Assembly: GCA_029721515.1 (NCBI GenBank)
Contig: CM056559.1
Location: 19,447,479 to 19,511,478, forward strand
Direction of reading: 5' to 3'
Length of the DNA: 64,000 bases
Source: Synanceia verrucosa
Lineage: Eukaryota; Chordata; Actinopteri; Perciformes; Synanceiidae
Positions 63,971 through 64,000 of this stretch are shown one piece after another (within the stretch, counting starts at the first letter, position 1; every line of letters starts with the position of its first letter). The notes under the pieces are model-generated. The model ran no database searches. It had not been told where the DNA came from and saw only the letters and a program-made list of their open reading frames with translations. A program made the position numbers and the translations under genes.

Positions 63971-64000
<30 letters not shown>
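63971..64000 (+). repeat. (GT)n microsatellite, cut by window end
   Basis: Fifteen GT units run to the last base. The full length is unknown. Confidence 0.98.

Overview
The window reads as vertebrate nuclear DNA, almost certainly from a ray-finned (probably percomorph) fish. It is AT-rich and intron-bearing, with no operons. It is littered with repeats I recognise as typical of teleosts: Tc1/mariner and hAT relics, tRNA-headed SINE-like repeats, LINE 3' tails, CA/GA microsatellites and a large minisatellite. The species call is an inference from repeat types, not from a search.

Only one protein-coding gene is supported. Three consecutive plus-strand exons (11509-11693, 11831-11918, 13497-13620) splice in frame into the last 131 residues of a sorting nexin and end in TGA. 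The sequence matches the Nexin_C domain as I recall it from SNX19. Everything before 11509 would then be intron, because no earlier exon could be found. The 3' UTR probably runs to one of two AATAAA signals, at 16632 or 17122.

From about 17.1 kb to the end there is no convincing exon on either strand, so 47 kb looks like a gene desert or the inside of a very long intron. Its content is repeats. A GA tract leads into a 1.1-kb minisatellite with a 533-bp higher-order period (28.8-30.1 kb). Two copies of a short-TIR element carry a fragment of a RecQ-like helicase motif I (34.5 and 55.4 kb), each flanked by an 11-bp target duplication. An unassigned inverted-repeat element lies at 39.6-40.3 kb. 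A Tc1 remnant sits at 42.6 kb and a LINE tail at 45.5 kb. A 1.6-kb Tc1-like transposon with a broken D34E transposase, itself split by a 457-bp element, occupies 47.5-49.2 kb. hAT-like elements lie at 50.1 and 53.5 kb, and SINE-like copies at 35.0, 41.3 and 59.3 kb.

I found no CRISPR array, no confident RNA gene and no coherent new multi-gene system. The most distinctive signal is the helicase-fragment element family with its 11-bp duplications. Long ORFs elsewhere are of the length and number expected by chance.
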